Shown: piece by piece, positions 38,279 through 47,604 of the stretch
Numbering within the stretch: the stretch's first letter is position 1
How the letters are laid out: every line of letters begins with the position of its first letter
NCBI GenBank assembly: GCA_008638375.1
Contig: CM018052.1
Coordinates: 28,707,239-28,771,238 of the forward strand
Length of the DNA stretch: 64,000 nt
Direction: 5' to 3'
Source: Nyssa sinensis
Taxonomy: Eukaryota > Streptophyta > Magnoliopsida > Cornales > Nyssaceae
The notes under the pieces: model-generated
What the model saw: the letters and a program-made list of their open reading frames with translations, nothing else
Databases searched by the model: none
What the model was told of the DNA's origin: nothing
Made by a program: the position numbers and the translations under genes

Positions 38279-39140
38279 ATCTCCTACATGAATGAAATTG
38301 ACTGAAAGCAATGCAAATGATATGCAGACACTAAAAGAGTTCATTTGAAAATCTCCTATATAGAGAAAAGTAGCTTGTGGCCTTGAACCTTTCCTTGTGA
38401 AATATTATCGGGGTTATTGGTTGATCAGTGAATTTTTTCTTACATAGTTGGTTCTCATGATTGTGTTCATTTTGGCCTTGAACAATTCTTGGTGAGTGTT
38501 ATTAGAGAATTTAGCTTTTATCATTTTCATAAAACCGGTCCAGTTCACACTCACATATGTGATTTCTTATTAAGAGTATTCTGCTATACCCCACTTATGT
38601 TAACAAAGAATAAGAATCATTAAAAGTTTAGTTTATCATGTTCAACGCTGCAAGCATCACTCTTCTTATCATAGGAATGAGTAAGAAATATTATCTCCAT
38701 AATGATCTCAATAAGTCACACATAATTTGTCCCTTTGAACCTATATCTTGGGATCTCTAGTCAGCTAGGTTGGGTTGCCATTATGGCATCTTTTAATGTA
38801 TTGGCTTTAAACGCATTCCTCTCGATTTACTTGTTCTCTTGTCAAATATTTCGTTTAACGGATCCGTTATATTAGTTTTTGACCTTTTGTACTCAATGGT
38901 CATAATATCATTGGTATTATGTCTTCGACGTTTAAGGCAAGACTTACCGTTTTACATGTGATTTTGTGCCCCCCCCCCCCCCCAAATTACAAATTGGTTA
39001 TCACATTGTATACATATTGCGGGCACACATTTTGACCACTTTGGAATATCTTCTAAGAGATGACAAAGCTACTTAGCTTCTTTGTGCAATAAATTTGGAT
39101 TTTATTGTGAATTTAACAATGCACTTTGTTTAGAAAATTT
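38279..39140. other. 3' non-coding end of the copia internal region
   Basis: No coding character is visible. It contains a polypurine-like tract next to the LTR and a run of about 16 C near 38971. It separates the RNase H remnant from the 3' LTR. Confidence 0.4.
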
Positions 39141-40716
39141 TCAAGATATTACTCCTCCTCCAAGTGTAAAGAGATAACCACTTGTAGACTTTGAAGTCTT
39201 TGGTGTTTGATATCCAATTTTCATCACAATAGTTTTCAAGTACAACTGGATTCCTCGAGTAATAAATGCATAGCTTAGGGTGTATTGAAAATATTTTAAA
39301 ACCCTAACTATTGCCTTCAAGTGATCTGGCCTTAAATTACTTGTGTATTTACTCAACTTACTGACAGTGTATGTTATGTGTGAAGGAATGCAATTCATTA
39401 CACACATTAAGCTACCAATTATTTTTGCATACTCTAATCGAGAGGTGCCTTTATCATTATTCTTAGGTAAACATAGATTTACATTTACAGGTGTTCTTAC
39501 TGGACCAGTATTATATTGATTAAATTTCTTAAGTATTCACTCAATATAAAACGATTGAGTTAATATCAGTCTATCCAATGCTTTAGAGATTTTTATCCCT
39601 AATATGACATCAGTAATGCCTATACATTTTTTGTTAAACTTATTATTCAACATTCTCTTTGTAACTTTAATGACTTCATTATTACTACCCATAATGAGAA
39701 AATTACTAATATAGAGACAATTGATAACATAATCATTTTCATCATCCTTGAGATACACACACACTGGACATCATTTTTTTAAAGTTTTCAAGTTCATTTT
39801 TGTAACATATAAGTTAGAAAATCTCGACCAAAGATTTTGATGTTCTAGCTCTCTTGATGGGTCTAGGTTCATCATTATTTTGTTGTTTCTCTTAGTCTTG
39901 ACTACCACTATTGTAGTGTTATGAGTTCCTTTAAAAGAACCCGTCTCTTTTGTGGATTTATAAGTAGATACATGTTCAAAGAACAATGCATTTCTTAATT
40001 CAATAACAATATTAACACGTATATCAAGAATTTCATACTAATAAATAAGAAACTAAAATGCACAATTATTATTAACATACACAGTTAACTGTTATAGGTC
40101 CCATCTAAATCCTTTTAGGAATATGAACCACTACTTTAGCTAAGGACCTCCACATTTCTTAAGTATTTGTAAGAAAGTCTACGACCTTTCCATAATTCAA
40201 AAAGGGTTTTATTAGTTTTTCTTTTGAGGTATTTGGTTGAAAATATAATTTGTGTAGAACATAGGTTCCCTCACAAATTTTGAGATAATCTAGAGCTTAT
40301 TAACGTAGTATTAAGTATATCTTCAAAAGTTCTATTTTGAGGTATTTGGTTGAAAATATAATTTGTGTAGAACATAGGTTTCCCCACAAATTTTGAGATA
40401 ATCTAGAGCTTATTAACATAGTATTAAGTATATCTTCAAAAGTTCTATTTTTTCGTTCATCAACTTCATTTTTCTAAGATGACTAAGGTGTAGAATAGTA
40501 CCACATTATAACAAAACTTACCAATGGTGATTTGTGTTCACTATTTCTTAAGACCTTAATCTTCTTATTAAGTTGATTCTCAACCTCACTCTTGTAATGT
40601 GTAAACATTTTCAAGATCCCATCTTTACTTCTCAACAAGTAATCATAATAGTAGCTTGTACTCTCATCAATAAATGTAAGAAAATATTTCTTACCACCTC
40701 TAGTTTTAACATACAT
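39141..40716 (-). pseudogene. copia pol remnant: integrase, RT, RNase H
   Basis: Minus-strand pieces are integrase core at 40716-40483 (GGKKYFLTFIDESTSYYY, KKIKVLR), a linker at 39986-39771, RT at 39764-39537 (KECIGI-type segment KKCIGITDVILGIKIS) and RNase H at 39407-39141 (STSGYLFTLGGGVIS). The YVDD catalytic box of RT reads YISN, and the RSDRGGE box of integrase is lost. Multiple stops and frame changes separate the pieces. A 113-bp tandem duplication at about 40222-40447 lies between integrase and RT. The remnant is clearly dead. Confidence 0.85.
40222..40447. repeat. Tandem duplication, 113-bp unit, in the copia pol remnant
   Basis: Two adjacent copies start TTTTGAGGTATTTGGTTG at about 40222 and 40335 and end AAAAGTTCTATTTT. 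They differ by only a few bases, so this duplication is younger than most of the decay in the element. Confidence 0.85.
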
Positions 40717-41305
40717 TCAAATCACAATTATTTGAATTAATTCTAGAGGTCCAATGTTTCTTTCAAGATTGAAAAGATGTCACTGTAAACTTTATTTCCA
40801 CATATAATATGTCATGCCAAATAACTAAATGCTTAATAATGATTAAACATTTATTTTTGTCTTTTTAACTCAACAATAAACCATGTTTAAGATTTTCTCG
40901 AATATCTACCACATGCAGTAAAGGAAAATCTTCCTAATAAATTCAATAAGGAATTGCATATAAAAATTAATGTAATATATCTAGATCAAGCATGACTTTA
41001 AAAAATGATCATCATATTCTAAATTTACTAATATTGGATAATCACATCGCAATAAAATATTATTTTAACATATAGTTGTATATGTTATCTATAAAGAAAT
41101 GATAAATAATCTTTCTTTAGTTAATAATATCATTGCTACACTTTATATGACTCAAACATATGAAGATATATATATATATATATATGTTTTAATTATTAGA
41201 CAAAATAATTGTTATAATATTCATTTTGAGAAAACTTATTTATCATATACCTTTTGCATACATATATCAAACTTAAAAGGTATTTAATTCAAATTAAATA
41301 GACAC

Positions 41306-41310
<5 letters not shown>

Positions 41311-41345
<35 letters not shown>

Positions 41346-41690
41346 GTGTGTGTGTCTAATACACCAATTTGAATTAAATAGACATAGTCTTTCAATTTGA
41401 ATTGAAAAGACACATTGTTTCAATTTTGAATTGAAGAGTCATAATGTTTTAATTTTGAATTGAAAAGATACATTGTTTTTATTTCGAATTGATAAGTCAC
41501 GTCGTTGCAAGTTGAATTGAAAAGACAAAATGTTTCAATTTGAATTAAATAGTCATATTGTTTTTAATTTTGAATTGAAAAATCATGTTGTGTCAACTTG
41601 AATTGAAAAGACACAATGTTTTAACTTTGAATTGAAGAGTCAGGATGTTTCAATTTCAAATTGAAGAGACATGTCGTTTCAATATATAAT
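41311..41690. repeat. Degenerate ~33-bp tandem repeats and (TA)n in the copia leader
   Basis: After a (TA)n/(CA)n/(TG)n tract at 41311-41357, about ten units like TTTGAATTGAAAAGACA, with ACAATGTTTCAA between them, follow each other. The unit contains an internal inverted half (TTTCAATTTTGAATTGAAA). It lies between the 5' LTR and the expected gag start of the minus-strand copia element. Confidence 0.8.
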
Positions 41691-42307
41691 CATTTTGCAA
41701 TCAATTTTGTATTCATACAAAAAAAATTTAAATGCAACTAGCAAATAATTATGAATACACACTTGCATACCTATTACATGTATATCTATTTAAATTGTCT
41801 GATTTTTCATACACAATAAATATAAAAAATCTAAAATACAAAGAACACATAAATTATTTTATTAATTATTTCAATAAATATGAAAAAAGCTTTCAATTAG
41901 AATTATCAATCTAATTTAAATAATGATATTTTTCCTACTGACACTAATCAGTATTAGAATTTCATATTAAATGATTATTATCGTCTTGCTTTAAATAGTA
42001 AAATGGCGAAATATTTATATTGATAAATTAAATATCATACCAAGTTCAAGTAACATACTAATTGTAAAAACATACAATTTTCAGTATGCCAAAAACTAAC
42101 ATTAACCGAGTACTATATCTCATAAGTAAACTTGCTATAAATATACACAGATTAAAATCTTTACATTAACAAACTAGTACTTAAAATACAGAATATGAAG
42201 TTCTGTAATTTGAATTTAAAGTAATCAAACCAAAACTAATTCTGAAATTCTATAAATTCATACAGTATATAAATTGATAAAGATAAAGTTAGATATTGTT
42301 TGAAGAT
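41691..42307. other. 5' internal region of the copia element, no readable gag
   Basis: Very AT-rich. No gag protein and no TGGTATCAGAGC-type primer site (either strand) were recognised beside the LTR that starts at 42308. No host gene is seen. Confidence 0.4.
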
Positions 42308-43689
42308 TGTTAGAAAAAAATTATATTTTGTCAGAATACTGTACTTGAAAAGACTTACAACACTTTAATAATTATTATACTATAAAAATAGTTTGAAACA
42401 ATTTCAGAATCATATTGAACAGAAATAGAATTTTTAAAATACTATAAATATAGAAACAAAAATTAAATGGAAACAAACAGAAATTAGAACTTACAGTTTT
42501 TCATGAAAATACCAAAAGTAAAGCAATGGTGATTGACCAAAGCTAGTGTCTTACACTATGTCCTTAAGTCAATATCGCCCTCGTACTGATGCTTTCTAGT
42601 TTTCAATGACGGTTATCTCCCAAAATACAATGGTCACGCACAATAGATGGAAACACTCCAATCTTATGTGCACAATGAACCAAAACTTGTCCTTGAACTC
42701 TCTTAATATGCAGAGTTACAATATGCATGAATTTAATTCTAAATTCTAAAACGTGAAATTGAATGAATGATGATGAGGGCAAACTGGGTTTATATAGGCG
42801 ACTTGGTGGCTGTTCAAACAGACACGAACCTAAAGAATGCATATGTTCACGCGAATAGATGTAATGCTTCAATTTGAATAGATGTATCCATTAGTGAACA
42901 GACACATCAATATGAAGGACGCAACTATTCTTTGAATTCAAAGGGACGTACTTGTTTGGGGTGACTGTTCAGTCAAAATTAAAAAACGTAACATTTTGAA
43001 AATATAATTTAAATAAATAAATTTATAGGTTAATTACACATACCTCTCCTGAGGTTTCTGACAATTGCAAAAATTATCTCTATAATTTTTGAAATAACAC
43101 TGTCTCCCTTCTGCTTCATGTGTCAGTCACATATTGCCCCCTACCGTCAACTACCGTTGCTCATAGAGACGCAAATTGATGACATAAGCATAAATTTTTT
43201 TTAAAAATACCAATTTTGCCCTTACAAATATTACAAGGACAAGATTACCCTCTCCTATTGTTATAAATAATAATAAAAAAGGAGAACAATTGCAAGCACA
43301 TGACAAATATAAAACGATCTCACAAAATTCATCTTTTACAAAACATTTTTAACTAAGAATTCATCTTTCGCAAACACATTTTAGAATCATCAGAATTCAC
43401 AAGCAGAAATATTAACATTCTAATTGAATTCAGCTTCTCTAAACTTTTTAAACTTAAAATTCTCAAAAGAAAATAAAAATCTACCCAAAAGAAAAATATT
43501 TATTATATGAGAAAAATAGATCATAGAAAGTAGCATTTGCAAATTCACATTGAATTCATATTTTCTAACCCTTTCTAACTTTTTTTTTTCAAGTAAGACA
43601 CTCATATAAGCAAAAGAACTACCAAATGGGTATCCAAATATTTCTCATAGACATCATAATCTACTATAAAGAAACATTTTTATGACAGA

Positions 43690-44165
43690 AACATATTGAA
43701 TCAGGGTTTTGACTCCTGTATTTCCCTTAATCCTGAACCAAGTCTCGACACATTGCTTGTGGGCAGCCCCTAAAACTCCCTTAAAAGAACAACCCAATTT
43801 CTTGATTTCCAGCATCACCCACCAAGTTTAGATGACAAATTCTACAATCTCTCTGTTCTTTACCTGAATGCACTTTCAACTTCAAATCACCATTCTCCAA
43901 ATCAACATCGTATGACAAATGATCTGACACTGAAGCCTCTTTGTGACTACGAGGGACTGAAATGCCTTAATCTCCAAGAACCTACATTTGTCGAATGACC
44001 CACTGGCAGTGGAATCCAAGGTTGAGTGCCACAACTAGTCATCGGAGTCTGAGAAGCAGCGGCTTCCATCAGTGTTGGCCTCGCTGCTGCTAGCAACTAA
44101 AGGCCGCCTACGACGTCGACCACCGAATTCTACATCAGTATTAGGATTCTTTACAGTTGACATTT
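43690..44165 (-). pseudogene. RING-CH (RINGv) E3 ubiquitin ligase fragment captured by the MULE
   Basis: Read leftwards from ATG at 44165: MSTVKNPNTDVEFGGRRRRR, SSSEANTDGS, then a stop, then WHSTLDSTASGSFDKCRF in the same frame. After a frame change it gives VDLENGDLKLKVHSGKEQ and RDCRICHLNL. After another frame change it gives GCSFKGVLGAAHKQCVETWF and IKGN. This follows the plan of plant RING-CH proteins: an acidic/serine-rich N terminus, then the C4HC3 RINGv finger CRICH...GCSCK...AHKQC..TWF..KGN. Here the second CxC is CSF, and the last cysteine pair is missing as homology stops soon after KGN. No introns interrupt the similarity. The copy is broken and presumably non-functional. The parent gene would sit in the endoplasmic reticulum or another membrane. 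Confidence 0.82.
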
Positions 44166-44749
44166 TTCACAATACCCAAAAACAGAAACGTGGTGTAGCG
44201 GAGACCGAAAAGCATGGGAAGCCAGTCAATGGTTGGATCCTAATCAAGGTTCATGATAAATAAGAGAGAGGAAGGATAAAATCTGAAGGTGTTTGTAGTA
44301 GGTGATCTTTCTTTTCCTTTTTCTCTATGTATCACTGTCTGTATGTATGTATGAGAAATCATGTATGTATTTGTGTGGGTGAATTTCGTACACTATTGAA
44401 AAGGAAAAGCGAAAGAAAGAAAAAGAAAAAGAAAAAGATGGTTTTCTGTGAGGGAGAGTGAGGGAGAGGGAATAATTACAGAGAGATAGGTTTTTTGGCT
44501 TATGAGAGAGAGAGGAAATGTAACGAGCAATTTTGCCCTTTTCTTATTAAAAAAATTAGAGATAATTACACTTACCTCCCTTGAGGTTTCTGACAATTAC
44601 AGAAACCTCCCCTATGGTTTCAAAAATAACACTGTCCCCCCTGTTAGAATTTGTCTCCAAACGGCGTTAACGGATTTGGTCCATTTACCAAATTATCCTT
44701 ACAAATCATGGTTAAATGACAAAATTACCCTCAGACAAATTTCTTAACC

Positions 44750-44761
44750 CTAACCTCTTTC

Positions 44762-44828
<67 letters not shown>

Positions 44829-45127
44829 CTCTGAAAACAAACATAACCAAATCCTTTACCCAAACCACCTTCATACCCACGGTCACGTCCACCACCATAG
44901 CCACCGCCGCTGCCACCGTATCCACCACCACCACCGTAACGACCACCGCCTCCACCGCGGTTGTATCCACCACCACCACCGTAACCACTACCGCGATGGA
45001 CCCTTGGCTTAACCCGCAAGAACCCTTGGCCGATCTCCACCGCCAACGCCCACCATTGAGGCAAACTCCGCTTTGGCGACAACCTCAAAGATGAGTGGTT
45101 CGTTGTCTTCACATCATCGCAGAGCAC
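44750..45127 (-). pseudogene. Glycine-rich protein fragment in the inner MULE, plus (CT)n tract
   Basis: The minus-strand frame from 45127 contains GSGYGGGGGYNRGGGGGRYG, then GGGGYGGSGGGYGGGRDRGY, like the C-terminal tail of plant glycine-rich RNA-binding or cold-shock proteins. No RRM or cold-shock domain is attached. Upstream residues show no homology I can name, and downstream the frame runs into an arginine/glutamate repeat made only by the (CT)n tract at 44766-44823. It is probably a captured fragment of a glycine-rich gene, but simple-sequence expansion could imitate it. Confidence 0.45.
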
Positions 45128-46080
45128 TCTCTTTCCCCCCTCCTCTTCAAACCCTAATAGTCTTCATCCAGAGGTCGAAGAAGTGTTCCGAATGAGTTGG
45201 ACGATCACTGAATAGTGTTCCGAATGAGTTGGTGGCGGCGATTGAGTGAGGTAGAATTCCTGGATCCATTGTTTTAAGGTACTTGAGCTCAAGAAGTCGC
45301 CTCTGTTCTGCTGGCTGCTCCAGTTCGGAGGGTTTAAGGAGCGGTTGTTGGCTGATGATCTCTTCCGGGCAAAAGTCGGGATGGAGTGCGACTGTTATGG
45401 ACATTGAGGTCGACTGCCCTGTTTTTGATGGCCTCTGTCAGGGGCATTGAGTTGGAGGAGTTCAAAAATGAGCAAAGCCGTAGACAGGAAAAGGGGAGAC
45501 TTCTGATCACCCAGTTGACAGTGAGGTTCTTGCGTTGGAGAATGGTGATGGAAGTTAGCTAACCAGGAACCTCTGTTTCGTCAACAGTGGAGGCGAGGCG
45601 AAACAGAGTTACGGCTTTGTTTCTTCTCTGCCTGAAAAATCCCAATTTTCTTTTGGCTAAATTTACGTTTGGGTTTTTTCAGTCCATAGATCTGAACAGA
45701 GACTATTCTCTGATCCATACTTCAGAGCAGGTGGAAACCTCCAACAACAGATTGTGATGAAGGACCTGATAAATTCTTCATGAATCCGATATCATTGTCG
45801 CAATATTAATTTGGAGGTGAGATACATAATCACCTGCCATCTTTGATTTCAAATTTGATTTTTTTTTTATTTTTTATTTCGATTGGGCTCTGCGATGCTT
45901 TGGAGGATGATGCAGTGGTTTGGGAGAAGTGATGACTGGTAGAGTAGATAGAGAAAGAGAGAGATGGTAGAGAATGAAGTTGGTGTTGATATGGGTAAAA
46001 ATGGTATTTTAAAAAGTATTTAAGATGACATCATCTAAAATCGTTTGGTCAATTAATGTTGACTGACGAAAGGGATATTT
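45128..46080. other. GC-richer interior of the inner MULE, origin unknown
   Basis: Base composition is much less AT-rich than the flanks. The minus-strand ORF at 45147-45404 (PDFCPEEIISQQPLLKPSEL) reads like real protein but I recognise no family. The direct repeat GTGTTCCGAATGAGTTGG occurs at about 45185 and 45217. The end near 45940-45975 is purine-rich (GAGAGA). It may be captured host sequence, perhaps leader or exon. Confidence 0.4.
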
Positions 46081-46633
46081 CTGTTACTGATAATAAACCT
46101 CAAGCGAGGTTAGTGTAATTTTTCAAACTATAAGGGTACCATGTGTAATATCAATAAACCTCAGGGAAAGTAAGTGTAATTTACCCAAAAAATTACTATT
46201 AAAGTGAGGGCAAAATGTTATTTTAGAAATAGTTTCTGTAATTGTCAGATATCATATGGTAAGTAAATCTAATTATCCCTAAATTTATTTAAATAAGTTT
46301 TTTTCAAAAAGATATATATACAGCAGGTCAAGGCCTAAGCCCAACCTAAGGTAATTGTATATATACTTTTTAAAACTTTTGTTTCCAACCTATGTGAAAT
46401 ACAAGCTTTTCATAAGTTTCAAGCTTTGTTACCGTTTTCAAGTGGTGATATTTAAATTTAATTTCTCATTCATTCCTTGATGATTTTGAGCAACCTAATA
46501 TATATGCCCTTAATCTACTCATGGATGAAAATATATTTTCATGTGGACCAATCTAAAATAATGTGTAAAATCCATTTTAATTTTGACTCAAAGATAATCA
46601 AAAATTATTACTCAATAATCCATTTTTCCTACA

Positions 46634-47447
46634 TTATATAGCTCAACTCAACAAAATCTTATTGTAATTATTTAAAAATCAATTATATGAATCCTATGAC
46701 GTCATTTTATTCTATTTAAAACTATTTTTTCACTTCAGCTAATTACTATTATATCCTTTTTTTTTTATTATCTCTACTAAAATGTATTTTAGGAGGTGTT
46801 TTGTAATATTTCACATAATTTATATGAAAGGAATGTTTTGGTTAGTTATGAAGACCAAAAAGTCATAACGTAATTGGTGTGTGCAATGCACGCATTTATA
46901 TCACATGCACTAATTAAATCAAAACTTTTCAACGTTGCGATTGACGGTAGCATTTCTCATTATATAACATTTGAGTATTGCCTGAATCAGTAATGACGCC
47001 CTCATTGGAAAGGCTAATGTTAAAATATGTTTGGCCAATTTATAAGACAAAAAAACTAAAAGAACAACACTCAGAACGCGAAAAAACAACACATGGATTT
47101 GGTGAGCAGATTGAGGCCCAACTTGTTTGTCAAAACTGGACTCTAGGTTTAGCTCTTTCTACTTCAGCAACTGAAATCAACTTTTCTTAAGGAAAAAAAA
47201 AACATGGCAAGTGATCATTTGGAGACAAAGGAATGCATGTGGATTGTACAAGAACTACAACCATAAACAGCATCAAAGGGTTCATTCCATGTACATTAAA
47301 TCCATACCTTCAATCACAGCTACGACAGAACACAGCATTGAAACGGATGGTCATAGTGCTGTTCACCTTTACAATACACAAAATACATACATATACATAC
47401 ATATATATATATATATATATAGCTGCAACAAGAAGAAATCTAAGGAT
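46634..47447. other. Spacer and distal 3' region of the SPL gene
   Basis: Runs from the copia target site to the miR156 site. No gene. The (TA)n tract at 47400-47420 lies inside the probable 3' UTR of the minus-strand SPL gene. The + ORFs at 46978-47190 and 47211-47472 have no recognisable protein. Confidence 0.5.
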
Positions 47448-47467
47448 TGACAGAAGAGAGAGAGCAT
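47448..47467 (-). promoter_or_regulatory. miR156/157 target site in the SPL 3' UTR
   Basis: On the + strand it reads TGACAGAAGAGAGAGAGCAT. The mRNA strand therefore reads ATGCTCTCTCTCTTCTGTCA. This equals the usual plant SPL target GTGCTCTCTCTCTTCTGTCA apart from the first base, which pairs with the last base of the microRNA. It lies 138 nt after the stop codon, as in Arabidopsis SPL3/4/5, where the site is also in the 3' UTR. By known biology miR156 represses the gene in the juvenile phase. Confidence 0.93.
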
Positions 47468-47604
47468 GCTAGAGATCGCAAAGTTAAAATCTAAGGTGAT
47501 CTGAAAATGCCTGTAATAGGCATTTCCTGAAAGAGTTAACTGAATACTCCCTTTCGTTAGTCTGCCAGAGATTGATTGGCCTTTAACTGATGGTTGTCCC
47601 CTCT

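Larger units (their letters stand above)
44559..46186. mobile_element. Inner MULE nested in the outer MULE (1628 bp)
   Basis: An exact 9-bp duplication AAAAAATTA flanks it (44550-44558, 46187-46195). The left end reads GAGATAATTACACTTACCTC and the reversed right end reads GGGTAAATTACACTTACTTT, followed on both sides by CCTGAGGTTT-like sequence. The termini closely resemble those of the outer MULE, so the element family inserted into its own relative. The interior carries a glycine-rich coding fragment and GC-rich sequence unlike the surrounding AT-rich DNA, as in Pack-MULEs. No transposase is present. Confidence 0.85.
43027..46279. mobile_element. Outer MULE (Pack-MULE-like) inserted in the copia LTR
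   Basis: An exact 9-bp duplication TAAATTTAT flanks it (43018-43026, 46280-46288). The ends are inverted: AGGTTAATTACACATACCTC on the left, and the reverse of the right end reads GGGATAATTAGATTTACTTA. Both arms then share TCTGACAATT(A/G)CA and AAATAACA words, so the terminal repeats exceed 90 bp. 9-bp duplications with long inverted termini mark Mutator-like elements. It carries no transposase but does carry a RING-CH gene fragment at 43690-44165, and it was later invaded by the MULE at 44559-46186. Without that insert it is about 1.6 kb. Confidence 0.85.
37222..46633 (-). mobile_element. Old Ty1/copia LTR retrotransposon, right LTR split by a MULE
   Basis: On the minus strand the LTRs begin TGTTGAAAAAATGG (left copy) and end CTAACA. 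The left LTR is 37222-38278 (1057 bp). The right LTR is 42308-46633, about 1064 bp once the inserted MULE and its 9-bp duplication are discounted. Near-matching flanks TTATG (37217-37221) and TTATA (46634-46638) look like a diverged target duplication. A short polypurine tract, GTAGGAGAT on the minus strand, sits beside the left LTR. Coding remnants show integrase, then RT, then RNase H, the Ty1/copia order. No clear primer site is left next to the right LTR. The element is heavily decayed. Confidence 0.85.
42308..46633 (-). repeat. 5' LTR of the copia element, interrupted at 43027-46279
   Basis: The outer parts 42308-43026 and 46280-46633 together align with the left LTR. The break point reads TAAATTTAT on both sides, the 9-bp duplication made by the MULE insertion. 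On the element strand the LTR begins TGTAGG and ends CTAACA. Confidence 0.85.

Noticed and set aside
44731..44988. Minus-strand ORF with an arginine/glutamate (RE)n tail
   Set aside because: The tail is produced by the (CT)n microsatellite at 44766-44823, and the valine-rich part is the glycine-rich fragment read in another frame.
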